A DNA stretch of 48,603 nucleotides from Anaerolineae bacterium (GTDB taxonomy: Bacteria > Chloroflexota > Anaerolineae > Aggregatilineales > Phototrophicaceae). Location of the stretch: NCBI GenBank assembly GCA_022842885.1, contig JALHOR010000036.1, forward strand, positions 1 to 48,603, read 5' to 3'. The notes below the pieces were generated by a model. The model had not been told where the DNA came from. It did no database searches and was given only the letters and a program-made list of their open reading frames with translations. Both the position numbers and the translations under genes were made by a program. The number at the start of each line of letters is the position of its first letter. Position 1 is the stretch's first letter. This document shows positions 25,685 to 33,961 of the stretch, one piece after another.

Positions 25685-27025
25685 TTATTGGCTGTCCAAG
25701 ATGCCGTTGGCGACTTCATTGGTGGTTGCCAAGGTTTCGGCAACACCAGCACCGTCTACAATGGCGACCATGGCATTGGCAATTTCGGCACGCACGGGGT
25801 CATAACCCGGCACGGGCGGTTCTGCCAAACCGAATTGCAGCAAATCAAAGGCGGTTTTGTAAGCAGCATTAGCAGCAAATTCTGCTTGAATCACTTCGGA
25901 TTCGGCGGCGCTGGCGCGAACCGGGAAGTAGTTGCTACGCAGACCCCACTCAGCTTGAATATCGGCGCTGGTATAATATTTGACGAACAACCAAGCGGCT
26001 AATTCTTGTTCCGGGGTGGTCTTGGGAATGCTGACCGAAGCGCCATAGATGTTCTGGCGGGGTTCGGCGCTGGTGTGCGGGATAGCATCCAAGCTCCAAG
26101 CGAAGTTAGCACCTTCTTCAACGGCGCTCTTATAGAAGGGCAAGCCAGAGCTAGAGCCAACGGTGAACAGTGTCGTGCCAGCACCGAAGTTGGTCTGGTC
26201 GCCGAAGCGTTCCGTCACAGTGCGGGCGCAACCATCGGTATACAGCCCTTGGATGAATGTCCACGCGGCAACGGCGGCATCGCTGTTGATGGCATAATCG
26301 CCGGTTTCATAATCGAACATATCACCATCGAAAGCAAACGTCCACGACGCAAAGCGCGAGGCATCAATGCTCAGTTCATAGCCCATGCTGTTGGCAGTAT
26401 CGCCAGTGGCACCGCTGAACGGATTGGCAACGGCAGCGCAAGCGGCTTCTTTGAATTGGTCGGGGTTCTGCGGTGCGCCTTCAAAGCTGATAGCGCCAGC
26501 AGCGAACAATTCTGCCAACCAATCGCTGTTATAGTACATCACTTCCATCGAGCGATTCGGCGCAATACCCAAGCGTTGACCATCGAAGGTCGGGAACACA
26601 TCCGAATTGAAGAATGCTGGGAAGAAATCGGCTTGTTCTTCGGCAGTCAGCCCCCACGCCGGGCTGTTGACCAGCACGTTCAGGTCAACCAAACCATCCA
26701 CCAATTGGTAGGTGGCAGCTTGGTTCTGGTAGGCAACGACGAGGTTGGGCAGGTCAGTGCCGCCGCCCGCCAAACCGAGCGTCATTTTCTGGAAAATGTC
26801 ATCATAACCGCCCTGATTGCTGGCTTCGACGGTGATGCCCCATTCATTGCCTTCATTGAACGAGCCAATGAGTTCATTCAACGCTTCTTCGCGTCCGCCG
26901 CTGTGTTGATGCCAGAACACCACCGTAGCACCAGTGGGATCAACTTCTTCGTAAGAAACTTCCTGCGCGACAGCCATTACTGCCATCGCCAACACCACCA
27001 CCATCACCAAAACTGCTTTTTTCAT
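25685..27025 (-). CDS. Extracellular sugar-binding protein (UgpB-like)
   Basis: 446 residues. Signal peptide (KKAVLVMVVVLAMAVMAVAQ), then VVFWHQHSGGREEALNELI and DLPNLVVAYQNQAATYQL, typical of family-1 binding proteins for glycerol-3-phosphate or disaccharides. AGGAGG upstream of ATG. It lies 152 nt after the MalG-type permease, with an intrinsic terminator between them, so it is probably also expressed separately. The window contains no ATPase for this importer. Confidence 0.9.
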   Translation of the reverse strand: MKKAVLVMVVVLAMAVMAVAQEVSYEEVDPTGATVVFWHQHSGGREEALNELIGSFNEGNEWGITVEASNQGGYDDIFQKMTLGLAGGGTDLPNLVVAYQNQAATYQLVDGLVDLNVLVNSPAWGLTAEEQADFFPAFFNSDVFPTFDGQRLGIAPNRSMEVMYYNSDWLAELFAAGAISFEGAPQNPDQFKEAACAAVANPFSGATGDTANSMGYELSIDASRFASWTFAFDGDMFDYETGDYAINSDAAVAAWTFIQGLYTDGCARTVTERFGDQTNFGAGTTLFTVGSSSGLPFYKSAVEEGANFAWSLDAIPHTSAEPRQNIYGASVSIPKTTPEQELAAWLFVKYYTSADIQAEWGLRSNYFPVRASAAESEVIQAEFAANAAYKTAFDLLQFGLAEPPVPGYDPVRAEIANAMVAIVDGAGVAETLATTNEVANGILDSQ

Positions 27026-27054
27026 GAATTTGTCCTCCTGATAGACAAATAGAC

Positions 27055-27094
27055 TAACACTTCAACTTGAGGTGTTAATGTGTGCTTTTCACAC
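27055..27094 (-). other. Two leader hairpins before the binding-protein gene
   Basis: TAACACTTCA/TGAGGTGTTA (27055-27077) and GTGTG/CACAC (27080-27094) stack in the 5' leader. They could protect or regulate the mRNA of the downstream binding protein. Confidence 0.5.
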
Positions 27095-27134
27095 TCCCTC
27101 AAGGTAAACCCAAAAATATGTTGTACTGCCGCGT

Positions 27135-27161
27135 AAAAAAAGGCGTCGCTGCTGCGATGCC
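27135..27161 (-). terminator. Intrinsic terminator inside the importer operon
   Basis: On the minus strand GGCATCGC-AGCA-GCGACGCC is followed by seven T. It sits between the MalG-type permease and the binding-protein gene. Confidence 0.85.
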
Positions 27162-27177
27162 CCAATTATTCCAAGAA

Positions 27178-28125
27178 TTAGCCTTTTAAACCGGAAGTCG
27201 CAATGCCTTCAGTGAAGGTTTTTTGTGTCATAAAATACAGAATCAACATCGGCAAAATCGTAATAAACGAACCTGCCATCAGCAGATGCGTATCTGTTCC
27301 GGCATCTTGCGTAAAATTATATAACCCCACCATTAACGGACGCCAATCTTCGTTGGTGGTCACGATGAGGGGCCACAAAAAGTCGTTCCAAGCACCGATA
27401 AATGTCAATAATGTGACAGTGAGTAAAGGCGCACGGCTAATCGGCAAGACAATTTGTGTCAGAAAGCGCACATGCCCACCACCATCAATCCGGCAGGCAT
27501 CCCATAAATCATTGGGAATTTGCATGAAAAATTGGCGCAGCATAAAAATACTAAAGGCACTCGCCATGAATGGTACAGTCAGTGCCGCCAATGTATTCAT
27601 CCATGAGCCACCAATAGAAAATGTTGGCAATCCCGCCTCATTTAATCCAATTTGTGGCAGCGGCAGCACTTCGCCTGTGATAATCAAAAAATTGGGAATC
27701 ATCGTCACCGATTCGGGAATCATCAGCGTAATGAGCAGCAACGCAAACATGAATTCGCGCCCGATAAATTTGACGCGAGCAAAAGCGTAGCCTGCCATAA
27801 TGGTCGTGACCAGCATTCCGGCAATCGTTGTCAGCGTAATGATGACGCTGTTGAGGAAATATTTACCGAATTTGGCTTCTTCCCACGCCTCACCGTAATT
27901 GCCAAATTGGGGAACCGCTGGCAAGCCCACGCGGTTAATCGTCTCACCCAATGTCATCAACGAAGTGGAAATCATCCAGAAAAATGGGATGAGCGCCACC
28001 AAAGCAGCCGTCGTCAGCACAGCATAAATGATTGCCCGCCCAAGAGAATATTTGGGGCGTAGCTGCCCGACAACAGTGGGCATCGAAGCAATGCGATTCT
28101 CAGTAGGAGCGAGACTATCAGCCAT
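27178..28125 (-). CDS. Carbohydrate ABC transporter permease (MalG/UgpE type)
   Basis: 315 residues, six membrane helices; EAA loop reads NDLWDACRIDGGGHVRFLTQ. Its ATG overlaps the end of the upstream MalF-type permease by 8 nt. Partner of that permease in a CUT1-type importer. Confidence 0.92.
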   Translation of the reverse strand: MADSLAPTENRIASMPTVVGQLRPKYSLGRAIIYAVLTTAALVALIPFFWMISTSLMTLGETINRVGLPAVPQFGNYGEAWEEAKFGKYFLNSVIITLTTIAGMLVTTIMAGYAFARVKFIGREFMFALLLITLMIPESVTMIPNFLIITGEVLPLPQIGLNEAGLPTFSIGGSWMNTLAALTVPFMASAFSIFMLRQFFMQIPNDLWDACRIDGGGHVRFLTQIVLPISRAPLLTVTLLTFIGAWNDFLWPLIVTTNEDWRPLMVGLYNFTQDAGTDTHLLMAGSFITILPMLILYFMTQKTFTEGIATSGLKG

Positions 28126-29578
28126 AGAACACCCGCTTTTCTATAAATGACCGCTGGAACTGCGTGATTGCCAGAATAATCAGCAGCAAAATGATAGCTT
28201 GCGCGGTGGCTTCGCCATATTGTTGAAAACCACGAAATGTATCAAACACCACAATCGCGGCGGTATCGGTGGTGCCGCGTGCCTCTGGTGAGCGCATGAC
28301 GTAAATCGTGTTAAACGCTTTAAATGTGCCAATGAATGCCAATACCGACAGATAAAATGTAATCGGCGAAATCAGCGGCAGGGTGATACTCCTGAAAATT
28401 TGCCATTCATTCGCGCCGTCCACACGGGCGGCTTCGTATAAATCTTTTGGGATATTGCCCAATCCAGCAAGATAGATGATGGCGTTATAGCCAGTAAATG
28501 ACCAAACACCCAATATCACTACAGATACCATCGCCATACTGGGTCCCGCAAAGAAGCCCTGCACATCCCAACCAAACAACGCATTGATGAACGGCGCAGG
28601 TTCGGCAATCCAGTTTTGGGCATCCAAGCCGACTAAGCCAATGGCTTGATTCATGAGCGATGACGGGCGTGGGCTGAAGATGATTCTAAAGACGGTCGCG
28701 GCGGCAACTGCCGGGGTGATATACGGGATGAAAAAAATCATCCGGTAAAGCGTTTTGCCTTGAATATTCTGGAACAGTACATACGCCAGCAGCAAGCCCA
28801 ACCCCAACTGAATCGGCACGCTGGCAAGCGCATAATAGACCGTGTAAACCAGCCCATTCAAAAATTTCTGGTTGCCGCTGTCAAACATCAGCGTCCAACC
28901 GCGTGAAATTAAAATGAGACCGACGGCAAGTACCGCCACCGCTACTGCTAATTTTTTCATATCCCCAAAGAGCAAATACCCTAGCAAGCCTAAGCCCAAT
29001 GGGATAAATACGCTGGCAAGCGCCCCATACAGCATACTGGAGTCGGTTGCGATAAAAATCACGCCGATTGCCAACACGCTCACAGCAATCATGCCACGCA
29101 GATAGGCGCTGAGTTCTTTGCGTTGTTTTTCTTCTGTGGGGGCATCTTGGAACATACGATGCCACATTGCCCACGCGCCAATGAGAACGACAAATCCGGC
29201 GATGAACAAAATCAGTCCGTCCCAACTGCCGATTTGCCGCGTGTAATTGCTCAGGCAGCCCCCCACATCAAATTTGGGGACAACTTCATTGGCAAAATCC
29301 AACTGCCACACCTGTACCATATCATTGCGTTGGTTGCGGGGCAGTGCTTGGAAAACGCCTTCCAGATGCGGCAAACAATAGGTGAAACGCGGACGAATCA
29401 CCCACTGGAAAACACTCATGTAGGCAGCATAGAGAATAGGGAAAATCCCAAATACCGCGATGATACTCACAGCGGGCAATATAAATAACCACCCCGTGAT
29501 GTTATCCCGCAGGCTTTCGCTGGAAATCATCAAACGGCGGCGTATGGTTGTCGCGGTTGACCCTGAAGTTGTTGTCAT
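28118..29578 (-). CDS. Carbohydrate ABC transporter permease with inserted membrane region
   Basis: 486 residues, against ~300 for most MalF-type permeases. The first helix (GWLFILPAVSIIAVFGIFPI) is followed by an outside loop of ~60 residues with two Cys (TYCLPH, GGCLSN), then four additional helices, one before and three after a short cytoplasmic stretch (MFQDAPTEEKQRKELSAYLRG). The normal core with LYRMIFFIPYITPAVAAATV and EAA loop DLYEAARVDGANEWQIFRSI comes last. The start is uncertain: ATG 29578 is used (MTTTSGSTATT); 29614 and an internal Met are alternatives, none with a strong ribosome site. Confidence 0.85.
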   Translation of the reverse strand: MTTTSGSTATTIRRRLMISSESLRDNITGWLFILPAVSIIAVFGIFPILYAAYMSVFQWVIRPRFTYCLPHLEGVFQALPRNQRNDMVQVWQLDFANEVVPKFDVGGCLSNYTRQIGSWDGLILFIAGFVVLIGAWAMWHRMFQDAPTEEKQRKELSAYLRGMIAVSVLAIGVIFIATDSSMLYGALASVFIPLGLGLLGYLLFGDMKKLAVAVAVLAVGLILISRGWTLMFDSGNQKFLNGLVYTVYYALASVPIQLGLGLLLAYVLFQNIQGKTLYRMIFFIPYITPAVAAATVFRIIFSPRPSSLMNQAIGLVGLDAQNWIAEPAPFINALFGWDVQGFFAGPSMAMVSVVILGVWSFTGYNAIIYLAGLGNIPKDLYEAARVDGANEWQIFRSITLPLISPITFYLSVLAFIGTFKAFNTIYVMRSPEARGTTDTAAIVVFDTFRGFQQYGEATAQAIILLLIILAITQFQRSFIEKRVFYG

Positions 29579-29924
29579 AAGGCAGGTATTCGCTTTCCGC
29601 AGTAGATCGCGCATATTTTACATACGGCATTACCGCCTGTCTAACAAAACCGCCTAGATTTAGCATTCTCTTAAAGATAGCCTGATAGCGAGAGGGTTTG
29701 CAAAATTTCTCATTTTTGATTTATGAAGGAACAAAATTTGCGATGTTGTATAGTCCATAGGTCTCAGAATGCAAGATGCAGGGCGCAAGCTGGCACGCCC
29801 CGCAAAAATAAGGCTTATGTTCAGATTGCATGAAAAATAGGCATTTGTAGGGACACGGCATGCCGTGTCCCTACCGAAAATCACTCATTTTGAACTTAAG
29901 CAAAAATAATAGTGGCAATCGTTT
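29579..29924. other. 346-nt gap: no gene, one repeat element
   Basis: No credible coding frame. The right part is the 91-bp repeat at 29811-29901. The rest is AT-rich sequence that should hold the promoter of the minus-strand permease operon; no strong box is obvious. Confidence 0.6.
29811..29901 (+). repeat. 91-bp MITE-like element, copy 1
   Basis: The centre is a perfect 28-bp palindrome (29847-29874): GTAGGG, ACAC, GGCATGCC, GTGT, CCCTAC. The flanks form imperfect terminal repeats (GCTTATGTTCAGATTG against GCTTAAGTTCAAAATG read inward). About 80% identical over 91 bp to the inverted copy at 31194-31284. Confidence 0.85.
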
Positions 29925-31169
29925 CTAGCTCACCCAAGGATAGGTGGGGCGGCAAGCAGTCGCGGCTTCGATGATTTCTTCTATCGTCTTAAAGTCGTGG
30001 CGCTGCATGATGAGGGTTTGCGCGATGTTTAAAGCCAAACTCGCGGCAATACTGCGGTCATGGACATCCTCAATACCGCGTATATCTTCCACGCCCGCTA
30101 AACCAATGATACGCCGCATCATTTTACAAGCCCCCATACCGGCGCTATCCTGCAACAAGCGCAGCATATAATCCTCTTGATACCCACGCGGCATATTGAT
30201 GCTATCCACCTGCGCCCATATCGGCTGAAATTCCGCCACGAATACATGCCACAATTCACGGATGCTATCCAGCAAATAAGCGCGGAAATCGGCGCGGGTT
30301 TCTGGGTCTGGTAGACGAACTTCGTGCGACGCATAACTTAAGAATAAATTGGCAATGACCGCCCCAATATCAAATCCCATGGGGGCATAAAAGGCGAATT
30401 CGGGGTCTATCACATAAGTTTCTGTCTGGTTAATCATGATGCTGCCCGTATGCAAATCGCCATGCACGAGTGCCTGTGCCTGCGTCATGAATTTTTCTTT
30501 CATCTGTGCCACCTGCACGCGCAATGCCTCATCTGCTTGCAATGCCAACACTTGCGGCTCAAGCTCAATATGATAGGGATTGCGGTCTGTTCGGCGATAC
30601 GGCTCGGTAAAAACCAAGTCTTCGGTGATTTTGCATAGTTCTGGGTTGATAAAACGTGCCACCTCTAATTTTTTCGTGCGATAATCCAGCACCAAATCCG
30701 ACGTGTTGCCTAAGGTTCGCGCCATAAATTTGCCGATGTGTTTGGCAAACAATGGATACTTAATGCCTTTTATCAACCCTTTTCGCATGATGATGTGGTC
30801 AGTCAGATTTTGCATGGCAATGAGATACATATCCGGGTCATAAAAGTAGACTTTTGGGGTATGTTCCGGGCAAAGCCGCGCTTCAATCTCCAGTGCTTGC
30901 GCCTCAATCCGCGCTCTATCTGTCGGGAGGGGCCAGCTATCGCCCACCAGCCGCAAATAAGGGACTGCCTGTTTAAACACAATGGTGCGTTTAGCATCGG
31001 CTTTTGCCCGTACTTTGAACACCAGATTTAAATTGCCATCGCCCACTTCCTCTGCTTCCAGCGCCTCACCCGCATGAAACACCGTCGTCAATTCCGGGCG
31101 CGAAAATACATAGTCGGCGATGGTTTCCGGCGTCAGGGGATGATATTGGGGAGAAATATCACCAAACAT
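29925..31169 (-). CDS. mtnK: S-methyl-5-thioribose kinase
   Basis: 414 residues. Phosphorylates methylthioribose at C1 with ATP (EC 2.7.1.100), the first step after MTA hydrolysis in methionine salvage. Characteristic motifs: DGNLNLVFKV at the ATP site, LIAMQNLTDH, catalytic HGDLHTGSIM and VIDPEFAFYAPMGFDIG. ATG 31169 has GGAG 5 nt upstream. No other mtn genes are in the window. The neighbours are an Rbs-type importer upstream and the two inverted 91-bp repeats on either side. Confidence 0.95.
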   Translation of the reverse strand: MFGDISPQYHPLTPETIADYVFSRPELTTVFHAGEALEAEEVGDGNLNLVFKVRAKADAKRTIVFKQAVPYLRLVGDSWPLPTDRARIEAQALEIEARLCPEHTPKVYFYDPDMYLIAMQNLTDHIIMRKGLIKGIKYPLFAKHIGKFMARTLGNTSDLVLDYRTKKLEVARFINPELCKITEDLVFTEPYRRTDRNPYHIELEPQVLALQADEALRVQVAQMKEKFMTQAQALVHGDLHTGSIMINQTETYVIDPEFAFYAPMGFDIGAVIANLFLSYASHEVRLPDPETRADFRAYLLDSIRELWHVFVAEFQPIWAQVDSINMPRGYQEDYMLRLLQDSAGMGACKMMRRIIGLAGVEDIRGIEDVHDRSIAASLALNIAQTLIMQRHDFKTIEEIIEAATACRPTYPWVS

Positions 31170-31193
31170 ACCACTCCAAATCCTTTAATAAAC

Positions 31194-31284
31194 GCTCAAG
31201 TTCAAAACGAGTGATTTTCCGTAGGGTCGAGGCATGCCTCGACCCTACAACAACGTCCTTTTCACGCAATCTGGACATGAGCCT
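31194..31284 (-). repeat. 91-bp MITE-like element, copy 2 (inverted)
   Basis: The central 28-bp perfect palindrome (31221-31248) reads GTAGGG, TCGA, GGCATGCC, TCGA, CCCTAC: the inner four bases differ from copy 1 on both arms, preserving pairing. Ends are conserved with copy 1 for the full 91 bp and similarity stops outside. Confidence 0.85.
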
Positions 31285-31373
31285 TGATAAAATATATCGA
31301 AATACATAATAGCGAAGATTACCAATATCTTCTCATAAAATGGCTATCAAAAATGAGACGCAAGCGCCCATGT

Positions 31374-32396
31374 TTACCCGGTTCGGTCACGCGGCGCTTT
31401 GCCCGAAAAAACCACATTCACTACCAGCGCCGTCAACAGCACCACGCCCGTAATAAAATCTTTGAGATACACATCAATTTGCGGAATATTGTCTAATCCG
31501 TTGCGGAGTGTGCCATAAATTAGCAAGCCAATGAGGGTTTGCAACATGCCGCCGCGTCCCCCTGTCAGCGCCGTACCCCCCAACACCACCGCACCAATCG
31601 TATCAATCAAAAAACTGGGTATGGCATCGGGTTGGGCGCTACCCAACCGCCCCATGCTGACAATACCTGCCAACCCTGCGAAAAATCCCGAAATGGTCAA
31701 AACGATGGTTAATATCATATCGGTATTGATGCCAGCCAAGCGGGCGGCGGGTTTGCTTGCGCCCGTCATATACACATAGCGCCCAAAGCGCGTATAACGC
31801 AACACCACATGCCCGACTGCCAAACAAATGGCAGCAACAATCACCAGAACACGAATGCCATCATTCCCACCGATGCGCCCGCTGCCCAAAAAGGTAGCGA
31901 CTTCGGGAATCTGGGTAATAACGCGCCCTTTGCTGATATACGTCGTTAGTCCGCCGGCAATCAGCGACATTGCCAAGGTAGACATAAACGTGGGTATTCG
32001 AAAACGCACCGTTGCAATCCCACTCAGAAAACCCAATAACGTGGCAGTGCCAAGCGCCGCCAGCAACGGAATCGGTTCGGGGTATTCCAGATTGGTATAT
32101 AAATGCGCGGAAATCATGCCCGATAATGCTGCCATAGCGGCAATACTCAGGTCAATTTCGCCCGTCAGCAGCACAAATGTCATGCCTGTGCCAAAAATCG
32201 CCAGCGTAGCAATTTGCGACAAAATATTGTTCAGGTTAATTGGACGCAAAAATGTTTGCGAAGTCAGGCTGAAGAATAGACCCATTGCCAGCAGCGTCCA
32301 CACAGGTGCCAAGGTTGTCAAACGCCGCTGCCACACCTCGGAAATGGGCAAACGGTTGGCAAAAGAGGCGTTGGAATTTTTTGTTTTTGTGGTCAT
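31374..32396 (-). CDS. Sugar ABC transporter permease (RbsC type)
   Basis: 340 residues, ~9-10 membrane helices, with the RbsC-family motif FGTGMTFVLLTGEIDLSIAA and VVLGGTALTGGRGG. Inner-membrane pore of a CUT2-type importer for pentoses or related monosaccharides. ATG overlaps the ATPase stop by 4 nt. The gene ends 204 nt before mtnK. Confidence 0.93.
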   Translation of the reverse strand: MTTKTKNSNASFANRLPISEVWQRRLTTLAPVWTLLAMGLFFSLTSQTFLRPINLNNILSQIATLAIFGTGMTFVLLTGEIDLSIAAMAALSGMISAHLYTNLEYPEPIPLLAALGTATLLGFLSGIATVRFRIPTFMSTLAMSLIAGGLTTYISKGRVITQIPEVATFLGSGRIGGNDGIRVLVIVAAICLAVGHVVLRYTRFGRYVYMTGASKPAARLAGINTDMILTIVLTISGFFAGLAGIVSMGRLGSAQPDAIPSFLIDTIGAVVLGGTALTGGRGGMLQTLIGLLIYGTLRNGLDNIPQIDVYLKDFITGVVLLTALVVNVVFSGKAPRDRTG

Positions 32397-33874
32397 AACA
32401 GCCTCATCAAAACATCTTTATTTAAATCTTTATTCGCCATCTGTGCGACAATTTGCCCACGCGACATCACGATAATGCGGTCTGAAATCGACAGCACCGT
32501 TTCGGGTTCGCTAGACACAATCAGCACGCCATAGCCGTCATTACCAAAATTTCTTAGCAACCGCAGCACTTCATTTTTTGCGCCCACATCCATACCGCGT
32601 GTCGGTTCGCTCATCACAAACACTTTGGGGGGGAAAGTGAGCCAGCGGGCAATGGCGACTTTTTGCTGATTACCCCCGCTGAGATTGCCAACCGGATTCA
32701 AGGGTTCTGGGGGATTTACACCCGATTGTTCAATTGCCCTACGAGCAATCTGTAATTCTTGGGCAGCTTGCGGCGCGAATGCCCCGATGCGATTCAAGTG
32801 CGGCAACGTGATATTGCGATAAATGGCATCTTCCATAAATAAACTTTTGCGGCGCGATTCGGTGGCATATGCCAAACCATGCCGGATAGCATAGCGGGCA
32901 TCATGGTTGGGCTTAAAGCCATGCCCATCTACTATGATGTTGCCGGTGTCATAACGATACATGCCAAATAATGCTCGTGCCAAATCAAAATGCCCAGCAC
33001 CAATTGCCCCATACAAGCCCACCACCTCGCCGCGATTCACGCGCAGGTTGATGTTCTGAAAAACATCGGCGGTAAGTCCTTGGATGTCAAGCAACACCTG
33101 ACCATCGTCGCTCGTGGTGGTTACGGGCAGGTCGGCATTCACTTCATGCCCCAAAATCAAGCTAATTAATTCGTTGATGTTGGTTTGGGATTGCTGCAAT
33201 GTAGCGACTTTGCGCCCGTCGCGCAGCACAGTAATCCGGTCTGCCACGCGCATGACTTCTTCCAAAAAGTGCGAGATGTAAATCACGCTGCGTTTATCTT
33301 GGCGCACATATTGGATGAGTTGAATCAACTGCTCAATTTCTGCCGGGGACAGTGCCGAAGTGGGTTCATCCATGATGATGACTCGTGCGCCAGAAATAAT
33401 CGTCCGCAGCACTTCAACCACTTGCTGCGTTCCCAACGCATAATTTTCGAGTGGTTTACGAACATCAATTTCAGGAAACCCAAGCCGCGTTAATTCCTGC
33501 TTCGCGGTTTCTATCATCCGATTCCAGTCAATCGTACCCAGACGGGTCAGCGGTTGCCGCCCCAAAAATAGATTTTCAGCGACAGAAAGCTCAGGAATCA
33601 CACTCAATTCTTGATGAATCATGCCAATGCCACGATTTAGGGCATCGCGTGGTGATTGCAATTTTAGCGGTTTATCATCCAGCAAATAATCGCCTTCATA
33701 TTCGTTATAGATGCCTGCCAAAATCCGCATGAGGGTAGATTTACCCGCGCCATTTTCGCCTACTAGCGCGTGAATTTCACCCGCTTGCAAGTCAAAATCC
33801 ACCGCATCAAGCGCCTGCAAACCGCCAAATCGCTTGGAAATATGTCGCAACTGGAGAATAGGGGAGTTCGTCAT
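32393..33874 (-). CDS. Sugar ABC transporter ATPase, two ABC domains (RbsA type)
   Basis: 493 residues. First ABC domain with Walker A GENGAGKST and Walker B RVIIMDEPTSAL. Second domain with the usual degenerate Walker A (YGAIGAGHFDLA), signature LSGGNQQKVAIARWL and VFVMSEPTRGMDV. Energises the RbsC-type permease. ATG 33874 is chosen: the longer start at 33907 lies inside a strong hairpin. Confidence 0.93.
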   Translation of the reverse strand: MTNSPILQLRHISKRFGGLQALDAVDFDLQAGEIHALVGENGAGKSTLMRILAGIYNEYEGDYLLDDKPLKLQSPRDALNRGIGMIHQELSVIPELSVAENLFLGRQPLTRLGTIDWNRMIETAKQELTRLGFPEIDVRKPLENYALGTQQVVEVLRTIISGARVIIMDEPTSALSPAEIEQLIQLIQYVRQDKRSVIYISHFLEEVMRVADRITVLRDGRKVATLQQSQTNINELISLILGHEVNADLPVTTTSDDGQVLLDIQGLTADVFQNINLRVNRGEVVGLYGAIGAGHFDLARALFGMYRYDTGNIIVDGHGFKPNHDARYAIRHGLAYATESRRKSLFMEDAIYRNITLPHLNRIGAFAPQAAQELQIARRAIEQSGVNPPEPLNPVGNLSGGNQQKVAIARWLTFPPKVFVMSEPTRGMDVGAKNEVLRLLRNFGNDGYGVLIVSSEPETVLSISDRIIVMSRGQIVAQMANKDLNKDVLMRLL

Positions 33875-33897
33875 CGCATTGTTTGCCTGTATAGCAG

Positions 33898-33931
33898 CAG
33901 AGGGCATTCGCCCAAATGACGAATGCCTCTG
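33898..33931 (-). other. Intercistronic hairpin between binding protein and ATPase
   Basis: A 12-bp stem (CGAATGCC against GGCATTCG at its core) with one bulge and a 9-nt loop, no T tract. Typical of elements that stabilise the upstream binding-protein mRNA in sugar transporter operons. Confidence 0.7.
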
Positions 33932-33961
33932 GTGAGTCTTATGAACTGGGTATGCTGATGT

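Noticed and set aside
26006-27052. 348-codon plus-strand frame opposite the UgpB-like gene
   Set aside because: It lies fully antisense to a clear binding-protein gene, has a composition without domain motifs, and no ribosome site; a shadow frame caused by codon bias.
31828-32475. 215-codon plus-strand frame opposite the RbsC-type gene
   Set aside because: Antisense to a well-supported permease, no motifs.
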